In this document: piece after piece, positions 17,221 to 25,806 of the stretch
Position numbering within the stretch: the stretch's first letter is position 1
Layout of the letters: every line of letters starts with the position of its first letter
NCBI RefSeq assembly: GCF_018135625.1
Contig: NZ_CP073078.1
Location: forward strand, 992,001-1,056,000
Length of the DNA stretch: 64,000 nt
Origin: Phenylobacterium montanum
GTDB taxonomy: Bacteria; Pseudomonadota; Alphaproteobacteria; Caulobacterales; Caulobacteraceae
Direction of reading: 5' to 3'
Notes under the pieces: generated by a model
What the model saw: the letters and a program-made list of their open reading frames with translations, nothing else
Databases searched by the model: none
What the model was told of the DNA's origin: nothing
Position numbers and translations under genes: made by a program

Positions 17221-17253
17221 GGAAAACGCCCGCCGGCGATGGCCAGCGGGCGT
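17221..17253 (-). terminator. Rho-independent terminator after the first beta-helix-like gene
   Basis: On the minus strand ACGCCCGC (17253-17246) pairs with GCGGGCGT (17233-17226) over a 12-base loop, followed by TTTTCC. It lies about 37 bases beyond the stop of the gene ending at 17290. Confidence 0.75.
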
Positions 17254-17289
17254 CTGAAGCGGGGTTTCGGCCCGAGGACCGTCCCAGTC

Positions 17290-18252
17290 CTATTGGTATC
17301 CGGGGGATACGTAGCTGACGCCAGCCACGCCGGCGGGCACGAAGTCGCCTCCGGGAGGCGCGCCATAGTTCACCCCGCCGACCACCCTCAGCCCCGGGAA
17401 GGTGATGGTCGAAGTGGTGACAAGCGGCGTCGAGACCAAAACGCCCGACGAGGTCGAATAGACCGTGCTGGCGAAGGAAGCGCCCGAGCGCGGTTGCAGA
17501 TAGACGCTGTAGAAAGATGTCAGCGCCATGTTGGTGCAGGCGGTGTCGCGGCAGGGCCAATAGAGATAGCCGCCGTCGTTGTGCGTACCCCAGATGATCG
17601 GCCCGATGGAGACGATGTTGGTCCGCTCAATGTCCGCGGTCCAACCGACCGGGCTGGTCGAGACCGGCCAGATCGACATGCCTTGATAGCCCGTGCGGCA
17701 AGTGAAGTTGTAGATACGCAGCGCCTTGACCCCGCCGAATGGCTGAAGGCAGTCCGCGTGGAACTGGTCGGAATAGCCGTAGATGCCGTCGATGCGGACG
17801 TTCTCGATCTGGATCGTGGCGGCCGGCGAGTTGAACACCAGGCCGTCCGACATGGCGCCGCCCGACGCATCGCCCAGCAGGCCCTCGATATGCACTACGC
17901 CGGTGGCGCCGCTGACCTCGAGGATCCGGCTGGCCGGGCTGTTGGATTTATCGACGGTCCCATTGGACAGATAGGTCGGCGGCACGGTGTTGTAGCCGCC
18001 GATCGACACCACGTTGTGGCAGTTGAAGATCTGAACCCGCCCGACGTGCTTGGTCTTCGGCCAGTTGAGGATGCAGTCGGGGTGGTTCATGGGCGAGGCC
18101 ATGAAATTGCCGGCCGCGATGTTGATAACCACCGGGTTGTAGAGGGTCGGCGGTCGCCACTTCAAGGTTCCGGCGGAAGCCAGGGCCGGGGCGACGAGCA
18201 GGCACAGGCCCGCGAGTGCCGCCCAGAGCGGGCGACGCAGGGGGTTCGGCAT
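17290..18252 (-). CDS. Secreted protein of unknown function, tandem paralogue A
   Basis: A 320-residue exported protein (signal peptide PLWAALAGLCLLVAPALASA). The mature part is rich in Asn, Gly, Ile and Val with short repeating strands (VVHIEGLLGDASGGAMSDG, IQIENVRIDGIYGY), suggesting a right-handed beta-helix as in pectate lyases and polysaccharide depolymerases; this is inference from texture. Conserved with the neighbour at 18474 are FHADC-QPFGGVKALR, IWPVSTSPVGWTADIE and GGYLYWPC with a second Cys 5 residues later. No catalytic signature I can name. The start at 18252 was chosen because it opens directly on the signal peptide and gives the same length as the paralogue. Confidence 0.75.
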   Translation of the reverse strand: MPNPLRRPLWAALAGLCLLVAPALASAGTLKWRPPTLYNPVVINIAAGNFMASPMNHPDCILNWPKTKHVGRVQIFNCHNVVSIGGYNTVPPTYLSNGTVDKSNSPASRILEVSGATGVVHIEGLLGDASGGAMSDGLVFNSPAATIQIENVRIDGIYGYSDQFHADCLQPFGGVKALRIYNFTCRTGYQGMSIWPVSTSPVGWTADIERTNIVSIGPIIWGTHNDGGYLYWPCRDTACTNMALTSFYSVYLQPRSGASFASTVYSTSSGVLVSTPLVTTSTITFPGLRVVGGVNYGAPPGGDFVPAGVAGVSYVSPGYQ

Positions 18253-18473
18253 AAAGTCGAGCCTTTCAGGTTGCTTGGAGTTCGCCGACGGCGTTCTGCC
18301 CGCCCGGCGATGGTGGACGCCTGGGTCCGAATACGCAGAGCCCGCAAAAGGGTTGCGAGCTGAGCCGCGCGGCCGAATGCCGCACCCTGCACGGTCTAAC
18401 CGACACATTTCATTAACGAATCGCCCGGCCGACGAAACCACGGTCACACCTGGTTCGCCGGCCGTTGCGCGCA

Positions 18474-19436
18474 TCAGAGGCCGTATCCGGTCGAGACGTA
18501 GTGCAGGCCCGCGACACTTACGGGAACGAAATCGCCAACGGGCGGAACGCCATAGGTGACGCCGCTGATCACCGGCAGCTGCGGGAAGCTGATGCTCGCG
18601 CCGCTGACGACCGGCGGATGGATCAGGACGCCCGGCGAGGTCGAATAGACCGTCATGGCGAAAGAATTTGTCGGGCGCGGCTTCAGATAGACGTTCTTGA
18701 ACGACGTCAGAGCCATATTGCTGCAGCTGTAGGAAGCGCAGGGCCAGTAGAGATAGCCGCCGTTGTTGTGGGAGCCCCAGATCTGCGTGCCGATCGAGGT
18801 GACGTTGGTGTTCTCGATATCGGCGGTCCAACCCACCGGGCTGGTCGAAACAGGCCAGATGCTCAGGCCCTGGTAGGCGGTGTTGCAGGTGAAGTGGTCG
18901 ACCCGCAGCGCCTTCACGCCGCCGAACGGCTGGATGCAGTCGGCATGGAACTGGTCGTTGTAGCCGTAGATGCCGTCAATGCGGACGTTCTCGATCTCGA
19001 CCGTCGCCTGAGGGGCGTTGATGTCGATACCGTCCGACATGGCGCCGCCCGACGCATCGCCCAGCAGGCCCTCGATGTGGGCCACGCCGGTCGTCGCGCT
19101 CAGATAGAGGATGCGGGAATTGGCGTTGTTGGAGGTGTCGACGGCCCCGCTGGAAAGCTTGGCCGGCGGAACCGTGTTGTAGCCGCCCATCGAGACGAGG
19201 TTGTGGCAACCTTCGATCCAGACCGTGCCGACATGCTTGGTGGACGGCCAGCGCAGCACGCAGTCCTGATTGGTGGCGACGCGAGCGTGGAAGAAGCCCG
19301 ACCCGATGGTGATCACCACCGGGTTGACCAGGGCGGGCGGCGCCCACTTCAGCGGAACCGCGGCGAGGGCTGGGGCCGCGAGCAGGCAAAGGCTCGCCGT
19401 CACCGCCCCGGCCAGGCGGCTGAAGATACTCGACAT
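18474..19436 (-). CDS. Secreted protein of unknown function, tandem paralogue B
   Basis: Also 320 residues, aligning end to end and essentially without gaps to the protein encoded at 17290; well over half the residues look identical by eye. Signal peptide AGAVTASLCLLAAPALA. Shared blocks: HIEGLLGDASGGAMSDG, NVRIDGIYGY, QFHADC, QPFGGVKALR, IWPVSTSPVGWTADIE, MALTSF. The middle is much better conserved than the signal peptide, which argues that both copies are under selection. Likely beta-helix, possibly acting on or binding a cell-surface or environmental polysaccharide (inference). 221 bases separate the two genes, so each may have its own promoter. Confidence 0.75.
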   Translation of the reverse strand: MSSIFSRLAGAVTASLCLLAAPALAAVPLKWAPPALVNPVVITIGSGFFHARVATNQDCVLRWPSTKHVGTVWIEGCHNLVSMGGYNTVPPAKLSSGAVDTSNNANSRILYLSATTGVAHIEGLLGDASGGAMSDGIDINAPQATVEIENVRIDGIYGYNDQFHADCIQPFGGVKALRVDHFTCNTAYQGLSIWPVSTSPVGWTADIENTNVTSIGTQIWGSHNNGGYLYWPCASYSCSNMALTSFKNVYLKPRPTNSFAMTVYSTSPGVLIHPPVVSGASISFPQLPVISGVTYGVPPVGDFVPVSVAGLHYVSTGYGL

Positions 19437-20009
19437 GAACTGACCTCATCTGGTTGGAGGCGCCTGGCCGCCACAGGGACTTCCGCCCGGCGACAAGGCG
19501 ATTTTGAATTTCGCGGGTCGACCCTGGCTGAGTTCAGCCGGTTTTGGGCGGCGGCAGGTTGCCGCGCTTTCGTCGCCCCGCGCCCCAATCATGCCCCAGT
19601 TGAAAGGACATCGGTTTCCGAAATCCTTAACACCGGAATTACCAAGATCTGAATTACGAACAGACCGTTAAGCAACTCGGCGCAAGACAACCCTGCTCAT
19701 AATACCCTCCGACAAGAGGTGTTATTCTGAGAGCGGCGTTATCGGCCTCTGCATCTCTTTGATTTCTTCAGAATTCTGATTCCCCGCCGACGGCCGGGCC
19801 GTTCGATCCACGCACCATGCGAGACCCGAAACGGCCTGTGACGCAGGGAACACTGCGGCGTCGATCTGAGCGGGAGATGGAGGAAATGGATTAACGCGCT
19901 GGAAGCTTTGCTGCAGCGGCCGAAACAGGGCGGTTTCGCCCCTTCTTGCGACAGTCCGCCACAAGGGTCGCGGGGAGGAATCCAAGCTTGGCTGGGGGAG
20001 AGCCAGCGC
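19437..20009. other. Gene-free stretch between paralogue B and the LysR gene
   Basis: About 570 bases with no supported gene. The part 19600-19790 is clearly AT-richer than the rest and probably carries the promoter of the minus-strand gene starting at 19436. Open frames of up to 97 codons exist on the minus strand (for instance 19722-19985) but have no ribosome site, odd composition and no recognisable domain. Confidence 0.4.
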
Positions 20010-20927
20010 TCAGGTCGGCGAGGCCCACGGCGCCCCTGCGAATCGGCGGGCCAGGAAATCGAGCAGAACCCCGACCCGCGCCGGCCTGAGCCCCCCGGGC
20101 GGGGTCACCAAATTCAGGGCGATTGGCTCCGTGGTCCAGTCGGCCAGCGCCTCCAGCAAGGCGCCGGACCGCAGCTCGCGCCACACCATGAATTCAGGCA
20201 GCAGAGCCATGCCCAGCCCCGCCAGAAGGGCCGGACCCATGGCGTCACCATTGTTGACCTTCAGGCGCCCGCGCACGTTCACGACATATTCGCCCGCCTC
20301 GGCGTGGCGGAACCGCCAGACGTGGGGCGAAGCGGTGTTGGTGTAGATCAGGCCCTCATGCGCCTGGAGTTCGCGCGGATGCCTCGGCATGCCGTTGCGC
20401 GCGAAATAGGCCGGCGCCGCGACCAGCGGCCGGCGAACGGAACAGAGCCGCCGCGCCCTCAGGCTTGAATCGGCCAGGGCGGCGATGCGCAGCGCCAGGT
20501 CGTAACCGCCACCGACCAGGTCGACCTGCTCGTCGCCAAGGTGCAGGTCGATCTCGACCTCGGGATAAAGGGCCAGGAACTCGGGCAGCAGGGGCGCAAG
20601 GTGCGCCACGCCGAACGACATCGGCGCAGCCATGCGAACCATGCCACGCGGCGTGGCGGCCTGGGCCGAGGTTTCGGCTTCGGCCGCCTCCCCTTCCGCC
20701 AGGATCCGGTTGGCGCGCTCCAGCACCGCCAGCCCCGCCTGGGTCACCGACAGCTTGCGTGAGGTCCTGTGCAGCAGCGGTGCGCCCAGGCGCCGCTCCA
20801 GGCGGGTGACCGCCTTGGACACGGTCGCCTTGGACAGGCCGAGCTGTTCGGCGGCGCGGGAGAACGAACCGGTTTGCGCCACCTTGGCGAAAACGGCCCA
20901 GGCTTCGAAATCAGGCAGGGCGATCAT
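20010..20927 (-). CDS. LysR family transcriptional regulator (divergent to pirin)
   Basis: A 305-residue LysR regulator. The helix-turn-helix [43 protein letters not shown] is at residues 10-53, and the effector domain ([32 protein letters not shown]) follows. The start at 20927 opens directly on the DNA-binding domain; an in-frame start at 20954 is possible. It is divergent from the pirin gene, which with wrbA is its likely target. Overlapping inverted repeats occupy the intergenic region at 20931-20952. Related LysR-pirin pairs occur widely in proteobacteria and respond to quinone or electrophile stress in some species (family knowledge). Confidence 0.93.
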   Translation of the reverse strand: MIALPDFEAWAVFAKVAQTGSFSRAAEQLGLSKATVSKAVTRLERRLGAPLLHRTSRKLSVTQAGLAVLERANRILAEGEAAEAETSAQAATPRGMVRMAAPMSFGVAHLAPLLPEFLALYPEVEIDLHLGDEQVDLVGGGYDLALRIAALADSSLRARRLCSVRRPLVAAPAYFARNGMPRHPRELQAHEGLIYTNTASPHVWRFRHAEAGEYVVNVRGRLKVNNGDAMGPALLAGLGMALLPEFMVWRELRSGALLEALADWTTEPIALNLVTPPGGLRPARVGVLLDFLARRFAGAPWASPT

Positions 20928-20930
20928 GGC

Positions 20931-20952
20931 GTTTCCAGAAACGATCCGTTTC
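20931..20952. promoter_or_regulatory. Overlapping inverted repeats, candidate LysR operator
   Basis: GTTTC-CA-GAAAC (20931-20942) overlaps GAAACG-ATC-CGTTTC (20938-20952). Located directly in front of the LysR start and 93 bases from the pirin start, a usual place for an autoregulatory LysR site. Confidence 0.45.
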
Positions 20953-21044
20953 AATCATTTCTATTTTTATCCATCGATCAAGTCGCCATCTTCTCCCTCG
21001 AACGCGGCGCTGGCTTCTTCGGCGCCCAAGGGGAGACACAGATC

Positions 21045-21746
21045 ATGATCGACCGCAGGCCCTTCGAACGCCTCGGCGGCGCCAACCATGGATGGCTGGA
21101 CGCCAAGCACCACTTCTCCTTCTCCAACTACTACGATCCCAAGCGCATGCACTGGGGCGCCCTGCGCGTCTGGAACGACGACGCCATCGCCGCCGGGACC
21201 GGCTTTCCGCCCCACCCGCACGCGGAGATGGAGATCATCACCTATGTCCGCGAGGGGGCCATCACCCACCAGGACAGCATGGGCAACAAGGGCCGCACCC
21301 TGGCCGGCGACGTCCAGGTCATGAGCGCCGGCACCGGGGTCCGGCATGCCGAATACAATCTGGAAGACGAAACCACCCGCCTGTTCCAGATCTGGATCGA
21401 GCCGAACCAGCACGGCGGCGCGCCGAGCTGGGGCGCCAAGCCCTTCCCCAGGGGCGAGCGGGCCGGCAAGTTCGTGGCCCTGGCCAGCGGCTTTTCCGAA
21501 GACGCCGACGCCCTGCCGATCCGCACCGACGCCCGCGTGCTGGGCGCGACGCTGAAGGCCGGCGACGAGACCGACTACGAGATCGGCGCCCACCGCCTGG
21601 GCTATCTGGTGCCAGCCAAGGGCTCGATCGAGATCAACGGCGTCGTGATCGGCGAGCGCGACGGCGCGGCCATAGCCGACGAGGCGGTGCTGCGCATCAA
21701 GGCCCTGGAAGACGCCGAACTGGTGCTGGTGGACGCGGCCGCCTGA
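21045..21746 (+). CDS. Pirin family protein (possible quercetinase-type cupin)
   Basis: A 233-residue bicupin. The metal-binding pattern of pirins is visible: FPPHPHAEMEIITYVREGAITHQDSMGN gives two His, a Glu and the later His; GAGTGVRHAEYN-like SAGTGVRHAEYNLED follows. Bacterial pirins of this kind, such as YhhW, can cleave quercetin and bind iron. The start at 21045 follows AAGGGGAGA; upstream in-frame extension overlaps the LysR promoter. The wrbA gene 54 bases downstream on the same strand and the divergent LysR suggest a redox/quinone stress unit. Confidence 0.92.
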   Translation: MIDRRPFERLGGANHGWLDAKHHFSFSNYYDPKRMHWGALRVWNDDAIAAGTGFPPHPHAEMEIITYVREGAITHQDSMGNKGRTLAGDVQVMSAGTGVRHAEYNLEDETTRLFQIWIEPNQHGGAPSWGAKPFPRGERAGKFVALASGFSEDADALPIRTDARVLGATLKAGDETDYEIGAHRLGYLVPAKGSIEINGVVIGERDGAAIADEAVLRIKALEDAELVLVDAAA

Positions 21747-21800
21747 CGCCGCGTCCGTCCCCCTACCCTTTTACCCTCAAGAATTAGAAGGAACCCGACC

Positions 21801-22400
21801 ATGACCAAGGTCCTGGTGCTCTATCACTCTGCCTATGGCCATCTCGAAACCATGGCCAACGCCGTCGCCGAGGGCGCGCGCGAAGCCGGCGCAGAGGTCG
21901 ACGTCAAGCGCGTGCCCGAGACCGTTCCGGAAGAGATCGCCAAGGCGGCCCACTTCAAGCTCGACCAGAAGGCGCCGGTCGCCACAGTCGCCGAACTGGC
22001 CGACTACGACGCCGTCGTCATCGGCGCCGGCACCCGCTTCGGCCGCATGAACTCGCAGATGGCCGCCTTCCTCGACCAGGCCGGCGGGCTCTGGGCAAAG
22101 GGCGCCCTGCACGGCAAGGTCGGCGGCGCCTTCACCTCGACCGCGACCCAGCACGGCGGGCAGGAGACGACCCTGTTCTCGATCATCACCAACCTGCTGC
22201 ACTTCGGCATGGTGGTCGTCGGGCTGGATTACGGCCACGCCGGCCAGATGACCCTGGACGAAATCACTGGCGGCAGTCCCTATGGCGCCTCGACCATCGC
22301 CGGCGGGGACGGCTCGCGCCAGCCCAGCGCCAACGAACTGGCCGGCGCGCGGTACCAGGGCCGCAAGATCGCCGAGACGGCGGCGAAGCTGAAAGGCTAG
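21801..22400 (+). CDS. wrbA: NAD(P)H:quinone oxidoreductase WrbA
   Basis: Flavodoxin-fold FMN enzyme (199 residues) that reduces quinones by two electrons. Seen: [23 protein letters not shown] (phosphate-binding loop), [46 protein letters not shown] and [20 protein letters not shown], all standard WrbA blocks; the length is normal. Its TAG stop and the TAG stop of the convergent LysR gene share the tetranucleotide CTAG at 22397-22400. Likely transcribed with pirin. Confidence 0.96.
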   Translation: MTKVLVLYHSAYGHLETMANAVAEGAREAGAEVDVKRVPETVPEEIAKAAHFKLDQKAPVATVAELADYDAVVIGAGTRFGRMNSQMAAFLDQAGGLWAKGALHGKVGGAFTSTATQHGGQETTLFSIITNLLHFGMVVVGLDYGHAGQMTLDEITGGSPYGASTIAGGDGSRQPSANELAGARYQGRKIAETAAKLKG

Positions 22401-23314
22401 TTGAGGGCCTGCGGGGGGGCCAGGCGGCCGCCCTGCTCCGCCTGGATCGCGCTCACCACGCCCCGCAGCGACCGCATCAGCGCGCTGCGGCGGCGCTCTC
22501 TCAGACAGACAAAATAGCTCTGCAGCCGAAACTCCCGCGTCGCCGCGTCCAGTGGGCGATAGGCGATGCGGCGGTCTGGGGGGCATTCGGTGGCGAAGAA
22601 GATGCTGACGCCGAGGCCCAAAGCGATCCCCTCGCGAATGGTCTCGCGGCTCTGCAGTTCGATCACAGAGGCCGGCTCGACCGCCGCCGCGGCCATGGCC
22701 CGGTCTGCAAAGGCCCGGGTCTTGGAGCTGGTCTCCCGCTGCAGCATCACTTCGCGCGACAGTTCGATGATGCTGACCTCATGACGGTCCGCCAAAGGAT
22801 GCCCTGCCGGCAGGGCGCACCAGAGCTCGTCGGAATAGAGCGGGTCGTAGCTGAACGCGTCGTCGCCGGGCGGGTCGCTGACCAGGGCGGCGTCGACCTC
22901 CGCCTCGGCCAGCAGCCGCACCACGTCCCTGCCATTGGCCATGCGCACCTGCACGCCCATCTGTGGGTGCAGCCGACGAAAGCCCTGCACCAGGCGGGCC
23001 GCATAGCCGGGCGAGTCCGAGCCCAGGCGCAGCATGCCGCCCATCAGCCCGGCGCCCTCGTCCAGCATCTCGTCGACCTCCGCCGCCGCGGCGAAAAGGC
23101 GCTCGGTCAAGGCGAACAGGTCGCGCCCGGCCAGCGACAGCTGCAAGGGCGACTTGCGGCTCTCGAACAGCTGCACCCCGTGCCGCTCCTCCAGCGCCTT
23201 CAATTGTTGGGACAGGGTCGGCTGGGCGACGTTGAGCCGCCGCGCCGCGCGGGTGACGCTGCCTTCCTTGGCGATGGCGTGAAAGGCGCGCAGGTGCTGA
23301 TAGTTTGCAGCCAT
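22397..23314 (-). CDS. LysR family regulator divergent to the phosphonate genes
   Basis: A 305-residue LysR protein: helix-turn-helix at residues 4-47 ([33 protein letters not shown]...) and a substrate-binding-type effector domain with [25 protein letters not shown]. It is encoded head to head with the FAD oxidase/phnX operon, the position usual for phosphonate-catabolism LysR regulators, which respond to an aminophosphonate (inference from context). The ATG at 23314 opens directly on the DNA-binding domain; an ATG at 23341 is possible and would run through the candidate Pho box. Confidence 0.88.
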   Translation of the reverse strand: MAANYQHLRAFHAIAKEGSVTRAARRLNVAQPTLSQQLKALEERHGVQLFESRKSPLQLSLAGRDLFALTERLFAAAAEVDEMLDEGAGLMGGMLRLGSDSPGYAARLVQGFRRLHPQMGVQVRMANGRDVVRLLAEAEVDAALVSDPPGDDAFSYDPLYSDELWCALPAGHPLADRHEVSIIELSREVMLQRETSSKTRAFADRAMAAAAVEPASVIELQSRETIREGIALGLGVSIFFATECPPDRRIAYRPLDAATREFRLQSYFVCLRERRRSALMRSLRGVVSAIQAEQGGRLAPPQALN

Positions 23315-23339
23315 GGGAAGTTGCCGATAAGCGCGCTCC

Positions 23340-23357
23340 ATGACGTCCGCATGACAA
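23340..23357 (-). promoter_or_regulatory. Candidate Pho box in the LysR/phosphonate promoter region
   Basis: Read on the minus strand, TTGTCAT (23357-23351), spacer GCGG and ACGTCAT (23346-23340) form two 7-base repeats with the 11-base period of PhoB sites (consensus CTGTCAT, 4 bases, CTGTCAT). Matches are 6/7 and 5/7. The spacer is GC, whereas classic sites have A/T there, so the call is tentative. Confidence 0.35.
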
Positions 23358-23488
23358 GGCGCCGGCGCGCCGCCATAGGCCCCGGCTATGCCCCGCATCC
23401 AAGCAAAGGCTTGGCGTCGCGCGCGGCCTTGGGATGAAAAGCGGACGCCTCGCGCGCGGGCTCTATATACAGTGAAGGATCGCCGGCC

Positions 23489-24631
23489 TTGTCAGAACAG
23501 CGTTTCGATCTCGCCGTCGTCGGCGCCGGCATAGTCGGTCTGGCCCACGCCCTGGCGGCGGCGCGGCTGGGCAAGCAGGTGGTGGTGGTCGACCGCGACG
23601 CCCAGGCCAATGGCGCCTCGATCCGCAATTTCGGCTTCGTCACCGTTACTGGACAGGAACAGGGCCTGATCTGGCGCCGCGCCCGCCGTTCGCGCGACGT
23701 GTGGGCCGAGGTCGCTGGGCCAGCGGGGATCGCCATCGAACATGCGGGCCTGGTCCTGCCGGCCCAGCGCCCTGAGGCCGCGGCGGTGCTGCAAGCTTTC
23801 CTCGAGACCGACATGGCCGGAGGCTGCCGCTGGCTGGGTAAGGACGAGGCATCCGGACAATTGGGTCCGGTCCAGCCCCCGGCGCTCGAAGGCGCCCTCA
23901 TCAGCGACGTCGACCTGCGCGTCGAGTCGCGTCAGGCGATCCCGCGCCTGGCCGCCTGGCTGGAAGCAGCCCATGGGGTCATCTTCCGCCGCGGCGTCAC
24001 GGTCCAAGCGGTCGAGACCGGCCTGCTGGTGACCAGCCAGGGGTCAATCCATGCGGACGCCATCGTCGTCTGCCCTGGCGACGATCTGTTTGGCCTGTTC
24101 CCGGACAGCTTTACCCAGGCTGGCGTGACTCGCTGCAAGCTGCAGATGCTGCGCCTGGCGGCGCCGGGCTGGCGCCTGCCGGCGGCGGTGATGTCCGACC
24201 TCAGCCTGGTTCGCTACCTGGGCTACGCCGCCCTGCCCGAGGCCGAAGCCCTGAAGGCGCGGCTGCTGTCCGAACAGCGCAGTCACCTGGCCCACGGCGT
24301 GCACCTGATCGTGGTGCAGAGCGCCGACGGCAGCCTGGTGGTGGGCGACAGCCACGACTATGCCCCGACACCCGATCCGTTCTCGTCCGACGCCCTAGAC
24401 CAGCTGATCCTGGATGAGTTCGCCGCCGTGTTCGGCCAGGCGCCGCCTCCCGTGATCGAGCGCTGGACAGGAACCTACGCCTCGGCCCCAGGCCACAGCC
24501 TCGTCGAGACGCCGGCGCCGGGCGTGCGGCTGGTTGTGGTGACGGCTGGCAACGGGGCCTCCACCGCCTTCGGCCTGGCCGAGGAGGTGATCGGCGAACT
24601 CTATGGTGTGAAGATGGGAGACGCAGCATGA
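23489..24631 (+). CDS. FAD-dependent aminophosphonate oxidase (TIGR03364/PbfC-PbfD type)
   Basis: A 380-residue DAO-family flavoprotein: Rossmann motif DLAVVGAGIVGLAHALAAARLG at residues 7-28, then RDAQANGASIRNFGFVTVTGQ, a block I associate with the phosphonate-linked subfamily, and C-terminal TAGNGASTAFGLAEE closing the FAD site. Such enzymes have been reported to oxidise N-methyl-2-aminoethylphosphonate, and some plain 2-aminoethylphosphonate, to phosphonoacetaldehyde. The next gene, phnX with a 4-base overlap, cleaves that product. No phnW transaminase is present in the window. The start is TTG 23489, with AAGGA 9 bases before; no ATG or GTG fits. A TATATAC at 23464 may be the -10. Confidence 0.82.
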   Translation: MSEQRFDLAVVGAGIVGLAHALAAARLGKQVVVVDRDAQANGASIRNFGFVTVTGQEQGLIWRRARRSRDVWAEVAGPAGIAIEHAGLVLPAQRPEAAAVLQAFLETDMAGGCRWLGKDEASGQLGPVQPPALEGALISDVDLRVESRQAIPRLAAWLEAAHGVIFRRGVTVQAVETGLLVTSQGSIHADAIVVCPGDDLFGLFPDSFTQAGVTRCKLQMLRLAAPGWRLPAAVMSDLSLVRYLGYAALPEAEALKARLLSEQRSHLAHGVHLIVVQSADGSLVVGDSHDYAPTPDPFSSDALDQLILDEFAAVFGQAPPPVIERWTGTYASAPGHSLVETPAPGVRLVVVTAGNGASTAFGLAEEVIGELYGVKMGDAA

Positions 24632-25434
24632 CCTCGGCGATCAAGGCGGTGGTGCTGGACTGGGCCGGGACCATGATCGACCACGGCTGCCGCGCGCCCG
24701 TGGTGGCGCTTCAGCGGGTATTCGCCGAGGCCGGCGTGGAGATCACCGAGGCCGAGGCGCGGGCCGACATGGGCCGGGCCAAGCGCGACCACATCCGCGC
24801 GCTTCTGGCCATGCCGCGCATCGCCGAGGCTTGGCTCGCCGCTCGCGGCGCCCCGTCTGGCGAAGGCGACGTGACGGCTCTCCACGACGCGGTCGAGCCT
24901 ATGATGCGCGCCGCCGCGGCCGATTGCGCCCAGTTGATCCCCGGCGCGGCCGCCCTCTCGGCCTATCTGCGAGAACAGGGAATCAAGATCGGCTCCACCA
25001 CTGGCTACACCCGGCCGATGATGACTGACATCCTGCCCCGCGCGGCCGACCAGGGCTATACCCCGGACACAGTGGTCTGTTCCGGCGAGACGCTTGAGGG
25101 GCGCCCCTCCCCGCTGATGATGTGGAAGGCCCTGGTCGAGATCGGCGCCTGGCCGGCGAGCGCCTGTGTCAAGGTCGACGACGCGCCGGTGGGCATGGGC
25201 GAAGGCCGCGCCGCCGGCGCCTGGGCGGTCGGCGTCGCCGCCTCTGGCAACGGCGTGGGCCTGGACCACGACACGCTGACGGCCCTGAATCCCGTCGTGC
25301 GGCGCGAGCGGATCGAGGCCGCCGCCGCGGCCCTGAAGGCGGCCGGCGCGCACTATGTGGTGGACAGCGTCGCAGATCTGCCGCCAGTGCTGTCCGAGAT
25401 CGCCACCCGCATCGAACGCGGCATGCGGCCCTGA
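24628..25434 (+). CDS. phnX: Phosphonoacetaldehyde hydrolase (phosphonatase)
   Basis: HAD-superfamily enzyme (268 residues) that splits phosphonoacetaldehyde into acetaldehyde and phosphate. Nucleophile Asp11 is in VVLDWAGTMIDHG, the usual PhnX motif with Trp after the Asp. The Schiff-base lysine is Lys52 in MGRAKRDHIRALL. IKIGSTTGYTRPMM provides HAD motif 2, GRPSPLMMWKAL motif 3 and VKVDDAPVGMGEGRAAG motif 4. Length and motif order match true phosphonatases rather than general HAD phosphatases. It overlaps the oxidase gene by 4 bases. Acts in the cytoplasm as the last step of phosphonate degradation. Confidence 0.93.
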   Translation: MTSAIKAVVLDWAGTMIDHGCRAPVVALQRVFAEAGVEITEAEARADMGRAKRDHIRALLAMPRIAEAWLAARGAPSGEGDVTALHDAVEPMMRAAAADCAQLIPGAAALSAYLREQGIKIGSTTGYTRPMMTDILPRAADQGYTPDTVVCSGETLEGRPSPLMMWKALVEIGAWPASACVKVDDAPVGMGEGRAAGAWAVGVAASGNGVGLDHDTLTALNPVVRRERIEAAAAALKAAGAHYVVDSVADLPPVLSEIATRIERGMRP

Positions 25435-25806
25435 GCGGCCACTATCCTCGGGTTTTGTGACAGGCCGCTTCGCACAACGGACGGGGGCCGATGACCGGCG
25501 CCAGACTGTCCGATCGCAGAAAATCCATCACCCGCGGCGCAAAAAGGCACAGATTCAGTCGAAATAGTTCAAACAATTATTCGATTGCTGCGTCACACGT
25601 GAAACTTTCGCGACGCATCGTTTTCAATACAGTTTTATGACGTTCCCGCTCATAGGTCTGACCTATAAGCGCATTCGCTATTAAATATTAGCTCCAATCG
25701 CTCCCCTCGCTCAGTTTCCATTCGGACTGTTTTCGGCGTCCGAGCGGGGACTTCACCTCGTCCGGCGCAGTTCGGCTGTTTGCCGGCGTCTACGGGGGAT
25801 GAGGTC
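25435..25806. other. Gene-free stretch, promoter region of the second TonB-dependent receptor
   Basis: About 370 bases, clearly AT-richer than its neighbours between 25550 and 25710. It holds a 15-base palindrome (25652-25666) and an AT-rich segment at 25678-25692 suited to a promoter. No open frame of note and no hairpin terminator after phnX were seen, so some read-through from phnX into the receptor gene is possible. Confidence 0.45.
25652..25666. promoter_or_regulatory. 15-base palindrome upstream of the TonB-dependent receptor
   Basis: ATAGGTC-T-GACCTAT, perfect arms of 7 bases, 141 bases before the receptor start. The core GT-N3-AC resembles operators of GntR-family regulators, but no GntR gene is present in the window. 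Confidence 0.45.

Noticed and set aside
18253-18831. N-terminal extension of paralogue A by about 190 residues into the neighbouring gene
   Set aside because: The extension is paralogue B read in the wrong frame; the signal peptide directly after 18252 shows the true start.
19722-19985. Possible 87-residue minus-strand gene in the gap before the LysR gene
   Set aside because: No ribosome site, unusual composition and no recognisable domain; the region is AT-rich promoter-like DNA.
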